Shown here in pieces: positions 19,551 through 28,766 of a DNA stretch of 64,000 nt. Within the stretch, counting starts at the first letter, position 1; every line of letters starts with the position of its first letter. Position numbers and translations under genes: made by a program. Source of the stretch: Bacteroidaceae bacterium HV4-6-C5C (GTDB lineage: Bacteria; Bacteroidota; Bacteroidia; Bacteroidales; Bacteroidaceae); assembly GCA_007896885.1 (NCBI GenBank), contig VOIU01000013.1, positions 1 to 64,000 of the forward strand, read 5' to 3'. The notes beneath the pieces are model-generated. The model was not told the origin of the DNA. It did no database searches and saw only the letters and a program-made list of their open reading frames with translations.

Positions 19551-19602
19551 ATGAGACTGTGCCATCGGCACAGTCTCATCCGCCGCAATTATAATTTGCG
19601 GC
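19551..19602 (-). repeat. Two consecutive intercistronic hairpins
   Basis: ATGAGACTGTGCC (19551-19563) pairs perfectly over 13 bp with 19567-19579 around a 3-base loop. GCCGCAA (19582-19588) then pairs with TTGCGGC (19596-19602). They lie between DUF4965 copy 2 and GH43 copy 2 on the transcribed strand. No T-run follows, so I favour a processing, stabilising or partial-termination element that sets relative expression. Confidence 0.6.
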
Positions 19603-19649
19603 AATTTATAAGAAATAATTCAGATACCAAAAAACAAGAGTCAAAACAT

Positions 19650-22154
19650 TCATTGAATTTTGTCCATCAAAACTTTCATCCAATATCCACCAACAACAGA
19701 ACGCGCTTTAAAGCCTACAAATTCTCCGCTATCTGTGTGATGCCAGTCACTTAAAGGAACACGCGAGGTGCTTTCGTTTGCATACTTATATACCGGTGCG
19801 ACAAACTTTTTGAATGTAGCTATGTCTGGTGATAATGCGGCTGTCCACATAATCCAGTCTGATTTTGTATATTCTTTGCGTGAATCCAATGGAAGTCCGT
19901 ATGCATTTTGCTTATTCAAATAATAATTCACCTCTTTTGAAATCACATTGTTGGGAAAGAGGTTAAGGTTCCACATCTTATCCCAGATAATATTGTATTT
20001 TTGGCTCCATGTGTTTTGACGGTCAAAAGCCAAACGATAGTGGTCTCCTTCATTTGCCATTTGCTCCCATTTAGCAGCCATTGCTTTTGAAATGCCGGCA
20101 TACTTGTCAGCTACTTCATTCATGCCAAGCATACGTGCCATTTCGCTGTATCCGGCAACACCCATTATTGCTTTGATAGAAAGATTGGCGTTGTGTGCCC
20201 AGTGTCCTGCAAAGTCGTCGGTGCAAAGTTGGTTTTCAGGATCTTGTCCATATTTTACCAAGTAATCTGTCCAAGTAGTCAGTAGATCCCAGTATTTTTT
20301 TGCATAGTCAGCATTTCCTTCTACTTTAGCTATAGCAGCGGTTAATATAACCATATTTCCACCTTCTTCAATAGGCATATCACCACCATATACTTGTCCG
20401 TTTGCTATAGGATAAGTGCCCAAATCATGTGCCGGGAAAGGCTTGTTCCATCGCCCTGTAGCGCTATATTCAAAGATACTTGTCATCATGGCTTTTTGTA
20501 AATCAGGATTGTATGCCAAAAATAGAGGAGCAGATGGGTAAGTCAGGTCGACTGTATTTACACAACCGTTGCTGTTATTTTCCTTAGAGAAAAACATCAA
20601 GTTTCCATCTTTGTCTGTGAAGAGTTTATGAGCAGAGATAACCTGGCGGTATGCCAATGCGCAAAGCTCTGCATACTCTTCTCCACCGGCCTTCTCCGCA
20701 TCATTAAGGATCATTTTGTCGAAGTCACGGCAACGTTCCATAATCGACTGGTAGTTTTCTTTAGCTTTTTCGAATGCATCAAAGATCGTAACCTTGCCAT
20801 TATGTTTCCAATAAGCCATTCTCTTCTCATACATATATTCCACTGAATAAACATCATCATATCCCATCATAACATATCCGGCTTTACCGTCTTTGTTGAT
20901 GCTGCCTAGATCGTCCATATATGACATTGCAGGAATATCCGCAGGATTATATGTAGTGACTTTTTTCATTGCAGGAAGAAGTTTGCCTTTATAAGTGAAA
21001 GCTTCTTTCATCCCATAGTAATCGCCCAAGCTGACAGAACGTTCGGAACTGTTTCCGCTGGCTAAGTATGCGTAGCCCCAATCAATGCAGATGCCATCAC
21101 CTTTACGGTCGCATATTGGCTGATCAATGCTACCTGCTTGTACATAGCTCATTCCATTACGTACCATCGTTTGGGCTATTGTGGGCTGGGTTAGCTCATT
21201 TATTGAAAGCTCCGGAGTTGTTTCCAAATAGAACTGTACGTTATGTGCCTTCTTATCAGTTGAGCGTACTTGATATGAAATGTAATTAATAGGAGTGGAC
21301 AATAAATCAAGGTCATCAATTAATTGAGGTGCAGTGAATACTACATCTAACTCAACCGGTCCACAAGTGAATGTATAATAGGTTTGTGTTGGAAGTACGC
21401 TAACTGATTTCTGAATAGCTTCTTTTTTGAAATCGGCGTTTTGCTTTTTTTCTTTATAAAATCCGAAATCTACATACGCACCTCCTGTTGTGTTGTGGCA
21501 GTGTATGGCAATTACATTTTTGCCTTTACGAAGTTTCTTTTTTGCAGCTTCTGTAAGTTGAAGACACACATCATTATTCCATGTATTGCCTGTATTGACA
21601 AGTTCTTCTCCATTCAAGTAAAGTTCGAATACATCATCATGTGAGTATTTTATAAAGAAATTGTCGTTTGTGTTAAGATCTTCCAAATTGAATATGCGGC
21701 GTACCCATATATCATCATTTTTCCATTCTGTATGGATTCGTGGCATGTCATGAGTTCCAAAAGCAGCTTTCCCATGCTTCCAGCTACTGTCGTCAAACTG
21801 AGTTGCTGTCCAACCGGCTGGCGGAGTCTGGAAAGTGTAATTTCCTTCCCAATTTTCAGTGTCTGTCATTGGAGCGATAGCTTGGAGATTAGGCTCTACT
21901 TTTCCCATGAAGCGATAGACTTCATTATCTACACGTAATACACCTAGCAAAGGCTTTTTTGCATTTGTCCAGTGTTTTGTTGTGCCTTCATTCAATTTGT
22001 CATATGGAGACCAAATTGAAAAATAAGGATCTGATACAACAAGTGGCACAGATGGAGCACGCAATGCTACTTTTTTTACGGGCCTAAATAAATCGGAAGC
22101 CTGGGCGTTGCAAAGCAGAATTGCCGATAAAGCCAATGTTAATAATTTCTTCAT
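19650..22154 (-). CDS. DUF4965/DUF5127/DUF1793 glutaminase-A-like secreted protein (copy 2)
   Basis: The start at 22154 gives MKKLLTLALSAILLCNAQA, a clean signal peptide; the longer frame adds 13 residues. The 834-residue protein has the same domain order as 13631-16114: DUF4964 segment, jelly-roll insert (IWVRRIFNLEDLNTNDNFFIKY), DUF5127, DUF4965 and DUF1793 (KAIMGVAGYSEMARMLGMNE). The two share long near-identical blocks (LCTDDFAGHxAHNANLSIKA), so they arose by duplication or joint recruitment. It is the first gene of the minus-strand enzyme set after the regulator and has its own promoter candidate. Function unresolved: possibly a glycosidase acting on the PUL substrate. Confidence 0.8.
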   Translation of the reverse strand: MKKLLTLALSAILLCNAQASDLFRPVKKVALRAPSVPLVVSDPYFSIWSPYDKLNEGTTKHWTNAKKPLLGVLRVDNEVYRFMGKVEPNLQAIAPMTDTENWEGNYTFQTPPAGWTATQFDDSSWKHGKAAFGTHDMPRIHTEWKNDDIWVRRIFNLEDLNTNDNFFIKYSHDDVFELYLNGEELVNTGNTWNNDVCLQLTEAAKKKLRKGKNVIAIHCHNTTGGAYVDFGFYKEKKQNADFKKEAIQKSVSVLPTQTYYTFTCGPVELDVVFTAPQLIDDLDLLSTPINYISYQVRSTDKKAHNVQFYLETTPELSINELTQPTIAQTMVRNGMSYVQAGSIDQPICDRKGDGICIDWGYAYLASGNSSERSVSLGDYYGMKEAFTYKGKLLPAMKKVTTYNPADIPAMSYMDDLGSINKDGKAGYVMMGYDDVYSVEYMYEKRMAYWKHNGKVTIFDAFEKAKENYQSIMERCRDFDKMILNDAEKAGGEEYAELCALAYRQVISAHKLFTDKDGNLMFFSKENNSNGCVNTVDLTYPSAPLFLAYNPDLQKAMMTSIFEYSATGRWNKPFPAHDLGTYPIANGQVYGGDMPIEEGGNMVILTAAIAKVEGNADYAKKYWDLLTTWTDYLVKYGQDPENQLCTDDFAGHWAHNANLSIKAIMGVAGYSEMARMLGMNEVADKYAGISKAMAAKWEQMANEGDHYRLAFDRQNTWSQKYNIIWDKMWNLNLFPNNVISKEVNYYLNKQNAYGLPLDSRKEYTKSDWIMWTAALSPDIATFKKFVAPVYKYANESTSRVPLSDWHHTDSGEFVGFKARSVVGGYWMKVLMDKIQ

Positions 22155-22190
22155 AATAAAATTAGTTAATGTTTTTAGGATTGACAGGTG

Positions 22191-22252
22191 CAAATAAAGA
22201 TCTATATTTTTTCTTTATACAAAAAAAAATATTCAATAAAAGACAAAAACTG
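22191..22252 (-). promoter_or_regulatory. Promoter and candidate HTCS operator of the minus-strand enzyme operon
   Basis: On the minus strand a TTTG -33 box (22220-22223) and TTTATTTG (22191-22198, one mismatch to TAnnTTTG) are 21 bases apart. Immediately upstream, 22230-22252 carries GTCTTTTATTGAATA, matching 18 of 23 positions with 581-603 in front of the SusCD-side operon. In both places GTC is exactly 46 bases from the -7 box. Confidence 0.55.
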
Positions 22253-22344
22253 CTCTTTAGCTACTGAAGAAGCCCTAAATGATGTAGTTCAACTCAAAAA
22301 TACATTTTTATGAATGAGAGAATTGATTAATATCTTTTGGCTGT

Positions 22345-22378
22345 CTTATATGGAAGGAAGATATTCCTTCCATATAAG
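22345..22378 (-). terminator. Hairpin after the HTCS gene
   Basis: CTTATATGGAAGGAA (22345-22359) pairs perfectly over 15 bp with 22364-22378 around a GATA loop, 22 bases past the HTCS stop. No strong T-run follows on the minus strand, so it may be a weak terminator isolating the regulator from the inducible enzyme operon. Confidence 0.5.
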
Positions 22379-22399
22379 ATATTTGTTTTATGCTCAATT

Positions 22400-25300
22400 T
22401 TATCCTTTGTAATCTCTCGGCAATACACCAAATTGTGTCTTGAAACATTTCGCAAAATATGAAGAAGAAGTAAATCCGACTCTTTCCGCAACTTCTGATA
22501 TACGCTCTCCACTCTTTATGAGTTCGGCGGCACGGTTCAATCTGATTGTTTTCAGATAATCATTTGGTGACATGCCGGATAATGCTTTAATCTTTCTATA
22601 AAAATTAGATCGACTCATGTGCATGACTTCGGCCAAGCTATCAATATAAAAATTCTCATCCGCCATTTGCTCTGTAATAACCTCTTGTATACGCGCTATA
22701 AATTCTCGGTCTTTTTGAGATAGAGCATACTCCGTTGTGACTTCTTCTGTTTGAGTTCCAAAAAGGTCAATCATCATTTTATGAAAACTCTGCCTCAACT
22801 TAATTAAGTTTTCTATCTGCATCTGTAGTTGGCGTACAGAGAATGGCTTATCTATATATGCATCTGCGCCACATTCCAACCCCTCTACTTTCGATTCAAG
22901 CGTTGTTTTGGCTGTCAATAAGATTACCGGTATATGAGAGTAATCTATAGTTGTTTTAATTTTTGTAGTCAGTTCCAATCCGTCCATTTCGGGCATCATA
23001 ATATCACTGACAATCACATCTATGCTTTCGTTGGAAAGTATTTCTAGTGCTTCTACTCCATTCGCTGCTTTCAATATTCGGAAAGTAGGACTCAATGCTT
23101 CTTTTGTCAAATTAAGTAAGTCGATATTATCTTCAACGAGTAAGACTGTTAATTTGCCATTGTTAGGATGGACGGTAACGCCTTTTTCTTCATCAGTGGC
23201 GATAATAGCCGTATCTTTTATTTCAAGTTTTGATTTTTTGTTTGTAACTACATCTTTATTTGGAAGACGAAGAATGAAAGAAGAACCACCGAAAGAGCTG
23301 TCTTCCAATCTCAATTCGCCTTTGTGTGCTTCGGCAATAGATTTAGAGAAGGCAAGTCCTATGCCTGTGCCTGGAACAGCTTTTTCTCTATTTTGTACCT
23401 GATAGAAGGCTTCAAATACTTTTTCTTTTTCTTCGTTAGGTATGCCAACTCCATCGTCATTTACCAATATTTCAAAATCTTTGTCTGAATAGCTAAGTAT
23501 AATTTCTATATTACTTTTTGCATATTTAATGGCGTTACCAACCAAATTGACTAATACTTTCCGCACTTTGTCAGGATCAATTTTGGCAAATACGGCTTCT
23601 TCGGTATGTGTAAGCATGATGGTGATGCCTTTTAGTTCCGCCGGTCCGGTAAACTGCTCATATACATCTTCTATTAATTCACTTACATTGGTCGATTGCA
23701 AGTTTAATTGTAGCTTACCACTCTCCATCTTCTGAAAATCGAGTAGCTGGGTAGTTATATTCAGTAAATAGTTCACATTCTTATTGATAATGGATAAATA
23801 CTTCATTTCTTTGTCTTCATTATCTTTCATCAGCTTTTCCAAGGGGATGCATATCAAACTTAATGGAGTACGGATTTCATGGACGAGATTAATGAAGAAA
23901 CCAATTTTTGATTCATAAATCTCTTTTTCTTTCGAAATACGGAACTCTTCCATTCTGCGTCTGTATCTTGTTTTTACATACTCATCCCATTTTAATGCCA
24001 TATAATATGCTATTCCCAAAAAGAGTAGTATATATGCGGTGTATGCCCATGATGTGCGCCACCAAGGTGGAGTGATAATTATCGTAATTGTTGTCCCCTT
24101 TGTATTCCATTTATTGTCATTGTTTGATCCGCGTACAATGAACTCATATTTTCCGGGCGAGAGATTTGTGTATGAAGCCGAGTTTATTTTTGAATTAGTA
24201 ACCCATTCTTTGTCTACACCTTTTAGGATATATGAATAACGGTTTTTTCCCGGGTCTTCATAGCTTAAGGCGGCGAAGCTAATCACAAAGCTATTGTATT
24301 CGTATGGTAAGGTAATTTCCTGACTAGCATATAAAGGCTGTTTTAAATCTAGTATTTTTTTTACCAAATGTTCATCATTGGTATATGTCAACTGGATATC
24401 CGTGATATATACGGGGGGAATATACTTATTATCCATCAATGCTTCAGGCGTGAAGGCATTGAATCCGTTGACCCCTCCAAAATAAAATTTACCTCTAGCT
24501 GTCTTTAAAGAAGAATGTGCGTTGAACTGATTCCCTTGAAGTCCGTCTCCAGTGGTAAAACGGCGTAGAAATTCTTTCTTATATGGGTTAATCTTAATAA
24601 GCCCCATATTGCTTGAAATCCAAAAGTTACCTTTTTTATCTTCTTCAATAGAATAGATTACTTTACTTGGAAGAATGGCATTATCAGGATCAAAATCAGT
24701 AAAGACCTCTTTGCTTGAATTGAAGGAACAAAGTCCCCCTCCATTTGTACCAAACCACATTGTACCTTTGGAATCCTCAAACATTGTTATTACATAATTA
24801 TCTGTGATTGTCCTGCTGTCTTTCCTTTTATGTTCAAAGTGCTTCCAGTTCCCGGATTTCGGTTGGTAACGGAATACTCCGCTATTGGATGTTGCGACCC
24901 ACAGATTGCCTTGGTGATCTTCTGTAATATCAATGACAGAAATCATTGTACCAATGGCAATGACTACCGAAAAATTATCTTCTTTCGGATTGTACTGGCA
25001 GAGTCCCCAACTGGTTCCGATATAGATGTTGCCGCTGTGGGTTTTGTATATGCTGAGTACATCATTACTACATATTGTGTTTAGGACATCGCGGGAGTAA
25101 TGATATTCCTTGACTGCTCCTGTGTTGATATTGTAAACTTTAACTCCATCGCCGTATGTTCCTATCCATAGTTGGTTAGCATCAAGGAATAATGTTCGTA
25201 TGTCACACTTTCCATGAGCCAGACTGCTTATAGGATGTTTGGCCAATTGATGTGTTTTTGCATTAAGAAGATAAAGCCCGTCTCTCGTACCAATCCAGAT

Positions 25301-26395
25301 ATTCCCGGATTGATCTTCACAAAATGGTCCTACTACAATTCCACTGTCTTCTTTACTGCTATCGGCGGAATAGTAAGATTCGAAATGCTTTGTTTGTTTA
25401 CTGGCATAATTTATTCCACCAAGATTTGTTAGAACCCAAATACCACCTTCTGCATCTTTGAGCATGTTATTTATAGATAAATCACTTAGTGCGCCAGTCC
25501 GTAGAGAAGGATCATCTGCTCTTGAAAAATTCCCTGTTTTATAATTGAATAAATATGCCCCGTTTTCTGTTCCTAGCAACAGCTCTTCTTTCGAATAATC
25601 CAGCATGCACCTTATAACCCCCATTGAAACAGGTGATGCATCATAACTGCTTAACATTTTTTCATGTTCGTCCCATTTATAAAGTCTTTTATCATCGGTT
25701 CCCATCCAAATGGAGCCACCTATATTGGCTATGCAATTAACTTTATGTCTTCCGGTATTATTGTATATTTTTGTAAAGGCGGAAGGAAGTTTCTTTATAA
25801 TTCCATTTTCATTGAAACAAAATAATCCATCTTGCAGAGATGATATATAGACATTATGAGTGTTGCTCTCGCAAATATCCCACACAAAAGATGTCTGTAG
25901 ACTGTTTTGGATTAGGATGTTAGTCTTTGGATTATAAATGAAGAGCCCTTGACCTAAAGTGGCAATCCAGATTAACCCGTTGTGTGTTCTTATGATTTTC
26001 CGAACCTCACTACTGATTAGTACTCCGTAGTTGGTACGTTTATTGAAATGAGTGAAATGGTTAGTATTTCTGTCGTAGATATAAATACCCCAGTTGGTTC
26101 CGACCCATATATTCCGTTGGTTTTCCTCGAAAAGCGTTTGTACAAAATTATTCTCTAATGAAAATTTATCGTTGAGTACATTCCTGTATATTTTATTGGT
26201 TCGCCCATCATAGCAGTTCAAGCCGTCGCTGGTTCCAAACCATAAGAATCCATAACTATCTTGCAGTCCGCACCAAACAGTGTTATGAGATAATCCGTCT
26301 TCGACCTGAAATCTTTTAAAAAAGAGATATGAGGAAGCAAAAAGTGATTTTGCACAAATGAAAATTAATAGAATAAGAAAAGTAATCTTTTTCAT
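22400..26395 (-). CDS. Hybrid two-component system regulator (HTCS) of the PUL
   Basis: The 1331-residue protein combines sensor and response parts. A signal peptide leads to a periplasmic two-propeller sensor with many W-x-G-T/W-I-G-T repeats (GFLWFGTSDGLN, NIWVGTNWG). A Y_Y_Y domain follows, then one membrane helix near 780-800, a HisKA domain with the phospho-acceptor His839 in NLVHEIRTPLSL, and a HATPase (VNDDGVGIPNEE, GTGIGLAFSK). Next is a receiver with Asp1131 in VSDIMMPEMDG, and last a C-terminal AraC-type DNA-binding domain (residues about 1230-1331, VAERVGFTSSSYFAKCFK). HTCSs bind a released oligosaccharide in the periplasm and activate their PUL. It lies directly upstream of the enzyme genes on the same strand. 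Confidence 0.95.
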   Translation of the reverse strand: MKKITFLILLIFICAKSLFASSYLFFKRFQVEDGLSHNTVWCGLQDSYGFLWFGTSDGLNCYDGRTNKIYRNVLNDKFSLENNFVQTLFEENQRNIWVGTNWGIYIYDRNTNHFTHFNKRTNYGVLISSEVRKIIRTHNGLIWIATLGQGLFIYNPKTNILIQNSLQTSFVWDICESNTHNVYISSLQDGLFCFNENGIIKKLPSAFTKIYNNTGRHKVNCIANIGGSIWMGTDDKRLYKWDEHEKMLSSYDASPVSMGVIRCMLDYSKEELLLGTENGAYLFNYKTGNFSRADDPSLRTGALSDLSINNMLKDAEGGIWVLTNLGGINYASKQTKHFESYYSADSSKEDSGIVVGPFCEDQSGNIWIGTRDGLYLLNAKTHQLAKHPISSLAHGKCDIRTLFLDANQLWIGTYGDGVKVYNINTGAVKEYHYSRDVLNTICSNDVLSIYKTHSGNIYIGTSWGLCQYNPKEDNFSVVIAIGTMISVIDITEDHQGNLWVATSNSGVFRYQPKSGNWKHFEHKRKDSRTITDNYVITMFEDSKGTMWFGTNGGGLCSFNSSKEVFTDFDPDNAILPSKVIYSIEEDKKGNFWISSNMGLIKINPYKKEFLRRFTTGDGLQGNQFNAHSSLKTARGKFYFGGVNGFNAFTPEALMDNKYIPPVYITDIQLTYTNDEHLVKKILDLKQPLYASQEITLPYEYNSFVISFAALSYEDPGKNRYSYILKGVDKEWVTNSKINSASYTNLSPGKYEFIVRGSNNDNKWNTKGTTITIIITPPWWRTSWAYTAYILLFLGIAYYMALKWDEYVKTRYRRRMEEFRISKEKEIYESKIGFFINLVHEIRTPLSLICIPLEKLMKDNEDKEMKYLSIINKNVNYLLNITTQLLDFQKMESGKLQLNLQSTNVSELIEDVYEQFTGPAELKGITIMLTHTEEAVFAKIDPDKVRKVLVNLVGNAIKYAKSNIEIILSYSDKDFEILVNDDGVGIPNEEKEKVFEAFYQVQNREKAVPGTGIGLAFSKSIAEAHKGELRLEDSSFGGSSFILRLPNKDVVTNKKSKLEIKDTAIIATDEEKGVTVHPNNGKLTVLLVEDNIDLLNLTKEALSPTFRILKAANGVEALEILSNESIDVIVSDIMMPEMDGLELTTKIKTTIDYSHIPVILLTAKTTLESKVEGLECGADAYIDKPFSVRQLQMQIENLIKLRQSFHKMMIDLFGTQTEEVTTEYALSQKDREFIARIQEVITEQMADENFYIDSLAEVMHMSRSNFYRKIKALSGMSPNDYLKTIRLNRAAELIKSGERISEVAERVGFTSSSYFAKCFKTQFGVLPRDYKG

Positions 26396-26582
26396 GTATA
26401 ATCAGATTATAATGCTTTTTTATCCAGTGATTTTTATTGGATATTGTGTGCTTGTATCCAGCTTTTTGCAAAAGGTGTAGATATAAAAAGAAGCATAATC
26501 TTTGTTTATCATGTTTGACTTTTTAAGGTTGGGGGGCTTTCTGTACCCTTTTTGCGGGTGCAATTTAATCATAATTACTGTT

Positions 26583-26693
26583 ATGGACAATATTGAGCAA
26601 AAAAATAATAATTATGAATTTGTTGACTGTTTATTTTTATTTGTTTCTCTCCTTATGATTGGAGGTTATTGTATTTTAATAAAACAAACATAA
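26583..26693 (+). CDS. Possible 36-residue single-membrane-helix peptide
   Basis: ATG at 26583 opens a short frame beginning MDNIEQKNNNYEFV, followed by one hydrophobic helix (CLFLFVSLLMIGGYCILI) and KQT. Charge bias and a single helix are typical of small membrane peptides, but AT-rich DNA produces such frames by chance, and no promoter is obvious. Weakly supported. Confidence 0.2.
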   Translation: MDNIEQKNNNYEFVDCLFLFVSLLMIGGYCILIKQT

Positions 26694-26719
26694 GGGAGTT
26701 GATATGCTTAAAGGTGATA

Positions 26720-26751
26720 TTTGTATGTTTCACAATAAACCATTATCTTTG
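26720..26751 (+). promoter_or_regulatory. Bacteroides-type promoter of the queuosine operon
   Basis: TTTG (26720-26723), a 20-base spacer and TATCTTTG (26744-26751) match the -33/-7 consensus exactly. Transcription should begin near 26757, giving a leader of about 70 bases that contains the riboswitch candidate. Confidence 0.75.
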
Positions 26752-26787
26752 CCGCATATTTTTAAAAGTGTATGATGCCGTGAATAG

Positions 26788-26825
26788 CGGTCGTGTATTC
26801 TAGAACACCACGTAAAAAACAGGAA
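26788..26825 (+). promoter_or_regulatory. preQ1-I-like riboswitch, translational type
   Basis: Just before the queuosine precursor transporter start (26828), CGTG (26792-26795) pairs with CACG (26809-26812). The loop between carries TATTCTAG, and the A-rich tail TAAAAAACAGGA follows. This is the layout of preQ1 class I aptamers: a short stem, a C/U-rich loop, then AAAAAAC whose end pairs back with the loop as a pseudoknot. Here loop TTCT can pair with tail AGGA (26821-26824), which is also the only Shine-Dalgarno-like sequence before the ATG. Ligand binding would therefore hide the ribosome site. The downstream genes fit the ligand exactly. Confidence 0.7.
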
Positions 26826-26827
26826 TA

Positions 26828-27508
26828 ATGAAGCAAAAAGTATCTGTCCCTTTTATGCTGCTTGGCATTCTTTTCAATGTTTGCCTGATTGCAGCAAATC
26901 TTCTTGAAACAAAAGTCGTTCAAGTTTTTGGCATTACTGTTACAGCAGGATTGCTCGTGTTTCCCATTTCTTATATTATTAATGATTGTATAGCCGAAGT
27001 CTGGGGATTTCGCAAAGCTCGTTTGATTATATGGAGTGGTTTTGCCATGAACTTTTTTGTGGTTGCTCTGGGTCTTATTGCAGTAGCATTGCCGGCTGCA
27101 CCGTTTTGGGATGGTGAAGCCCATTTCAATTTTGTATTTGGTATGGCACCGCGTATTGTTGTTGCCAGCTTACTCGCTTTTCTAGTCGGTTCCTTCCTTA
27201 ATGCTTATGTTATGAGCCGGATGAAAATCTCTAGTGCTGGAAAGCACTTTTCTGTTCGTGCTATATGGTCGACTGTGGTAGGAGAAACAGGAGATTCATT
27301 GATCTTTTTCCCCATAGCATTCGGCGGACTTATACCATGGTCTCAATTGTTATTGATGATCGGTACCCAGATTATCTTGAAGACAATGTATGAAGTTATA
27401 GTCCTTCCTGTAACAATTCGTGTGGTAAGCTATATCAAACGTGTGGATGGGAGTGATGTCTACGATGAAGATGTCTCATATAACATATTGAAACTGAAAG
27501 AAATTTAG
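26828..27508 (+). CDS. Queuosine precursor transporter (VUT/YhhQ family)
   Basis: This 226-residue inner-membrane protein has about six hydrophobic segments and the YhhQ/DUF165 features: ETKVVQVFGITVTAGLLVFP at the start, YIINDCIAEVWGFRKAR, and the late GETGDSLIFFPIAF and MYEVIVLPVTIRVV blocks. The family imports the queuosine precursors preQ0 and preQ1. It is directly controlled by the preQ1-I-like leader and is followed 34 bases later by queC. Carrying both a transporter and part of the synthesis route suggests salvage alongside synthesis. Confidence 0.88.
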   Translation: MKQKVSVPFMLLGILFNVCLIAANLLETKVVQVFGITVTAGLLVFPISYIINDCIAEVWGFRKARLIIWSGFAMNFFVVALGLIAVALPAAPFWDGEAHFNFVFGMAPRIVVASLLAFLVGSFLNAYVMSRMKISSAGKHFSVRAIWSTVVGETGDSLIFFPIAFGGLIPWSQLLLMIGTQIILKTMYEVIVLPVTIRVVSYIKRVDGSDVYDEDVSYNILKLKEI

Positions 27509-27542
27509 ATATTGGCTCTCTGTGTGAAAAATTAAATTCTGT

Positions 27543-28199
27543 ATGAATAAAGAAACAGCATTGGTCGTATTCAGTGGTGGGCAGGATTCCACTACTTGTT
27601 TATTTTGGGCTAAGCAAAAATTCAAAAAAGTATTGGCATTGAGCTTCCTTTACGGACAAAAGCATCAAAAGGAAGTTGAATTGGCTCGTAATATAGCTTT
27701 AAAAGCGGGCGTACCCTTTGAAGTGATGGATGTTTCGTTTATTGGCCGATTAGGACATAATTCTCTGACTGATGTCACAATGACAATGGACCAAGAGAAG
27801 CCTGCAGATAGTTATCCAAATACCTTTGTGCCGGGGCGTAATCTATTCTTTCTAAGTATTGCTGCGGTATATGCTCGTGAGCATGGTATTCAGCATATTG
27901 TTACGGGAGTCTCACAGACTGATTTTAGTGGTTACCCTGATTGTAGGGACGGTTTTATCAAATCGCTGAATGTTACGCTGAATCTGTCAATGGATGAACA
28001 ATTTGTTATTCACACTCCATTAATGTGGATTGATAAAGCTGAAACTTGGGCTTTGGCAGATAGGCTGGGTGTGTTGGACTTGGTTCGCAATGAAACATTG
28101 ACTTGTTATAATGGAATTCCCGGTGATGGTTGTGGACATTGTCCTGCATGCAAGCTTCGTCGTGAAGGACTGGAGAAATATTTGAGTACGAAACGCTAG
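27543..28199 (+). CDS. queC: 7-cyano-7-deazaguanine synthase QueC
   Basis: The 218-residue cytoplasmic enzyme converts carboxydeazaguanine to preQ0 with ammonia and ATP. The PP-loop [15 protein letters not shown] lies near residue 10, [13 protein letters not shown] marks the family core, and the C-terminal zinc-binding cysteines are in [19 protein letters not shown]. Length is normal. It is the second gene of the queuosine operon; queD and queE are not in the window. Confidence 0.95.
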   Translation: MNKETALVVFSGGQDSTTCLFWAKQKFKKVLALSFLYGQKHQKEVELARNIALKAGVPFEVMDVSFIGRLGHNSLTDVTMTMDQEKPADSYPNTFVPGRNLFFLSIAAVYAREHGIQHIVTGVSQTDFSGYPDCRDGFIKSLNVTLNLSMDEQFVIHTPLMWIDKAETWALADRLGVLDLVRNETLTCYNGIPGDGCGHCPACKLRREGLEKYLSTKR

Positions 28200-28299
28200 A
28201 TTACATTGCAGTTTCTCTTTCTGTGAGTGTATAGCCGGCGATTCTGCGTGAAGCTGCCGGGTTTTCAGAGTTTGATAATATTGGTTAAACAGATATGTT

Positions 28300-28755
28300 A
28301 TGTCAGAATTAAAAGATCAGCTTTCTCTTTTAGGGAGAAAAACCGAATATAAACAAGATTATGCTCCCGAAGTGCTTGAAGCATTTGATAATAAGCATCC
28401 GGAGAATGATTATTGGGTGCGTTTTAATTGTCCCGAGTTTACGAGTCTATGCCCTATAACAGGACAGCCGGACTTTGCAGAAATCCGTATTAGCTACATT
28501 CCCGATATTAAAATGGTGGAGAGTAAGAGTTTAAAACTTTATCTTTTTAGTTTTCGTAACCACGGTGCTTTTCATGAAGACTGTGTCAATATTATAATGA
28601 AGGATCTTATTCAATTGATGAATCCAAAGTATATTGAGGTAACCGGATTATTTACCCCTCGTGGAGGAATCTCAATATATCCTTATGCCAATTATGGTCG
28701 ATCGGGTACAAAATTTGAAAGGATGGCAGAGCAGCGATTAATGACTAGAGAATAA
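28300..28755 (+). CDS. queF: NADPH-dependent preQ0 reductase QueF
   Basis: A 151-residue, single-module (YkvM-type) QueF that reduces the nitrile preQ0 to preQ1. The catalytic Cys sits in [16 protein letters not shown] and the NADPH-side motif is [21 protein letters not shown]. It follows queC by 100 bases, which include an imperfect GC-rich hairpin (GCCGG...CCGGG), and is followed 11 bases later by the LUD-domain gene. Confidence 0.95.
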   Translation: MSELKDQLSLLGRKTEYKQDYAPEVLEAFDNKHPENDYWVRFNCPEFTSLCPITGQPDFAEIRISYIPDIKMVESKSLKLYLFSFRNHGAFHEDCVNIIMKDLIQLMNPKYIEVTGLFTPRGGISIYPYANYGRSGTKFERMAEQRLMTRE

Positions 28756-28766
28756 TACATAGTCTT

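Noticed and set aside
13631..22154. Annotation of the DUF4965 proteins as true glutaminases
   Set aside because: The name comes from a fungal homologue; operon context and the jelly-roll insert favour a glycan-related role, and no amidase-specific motif is evident.
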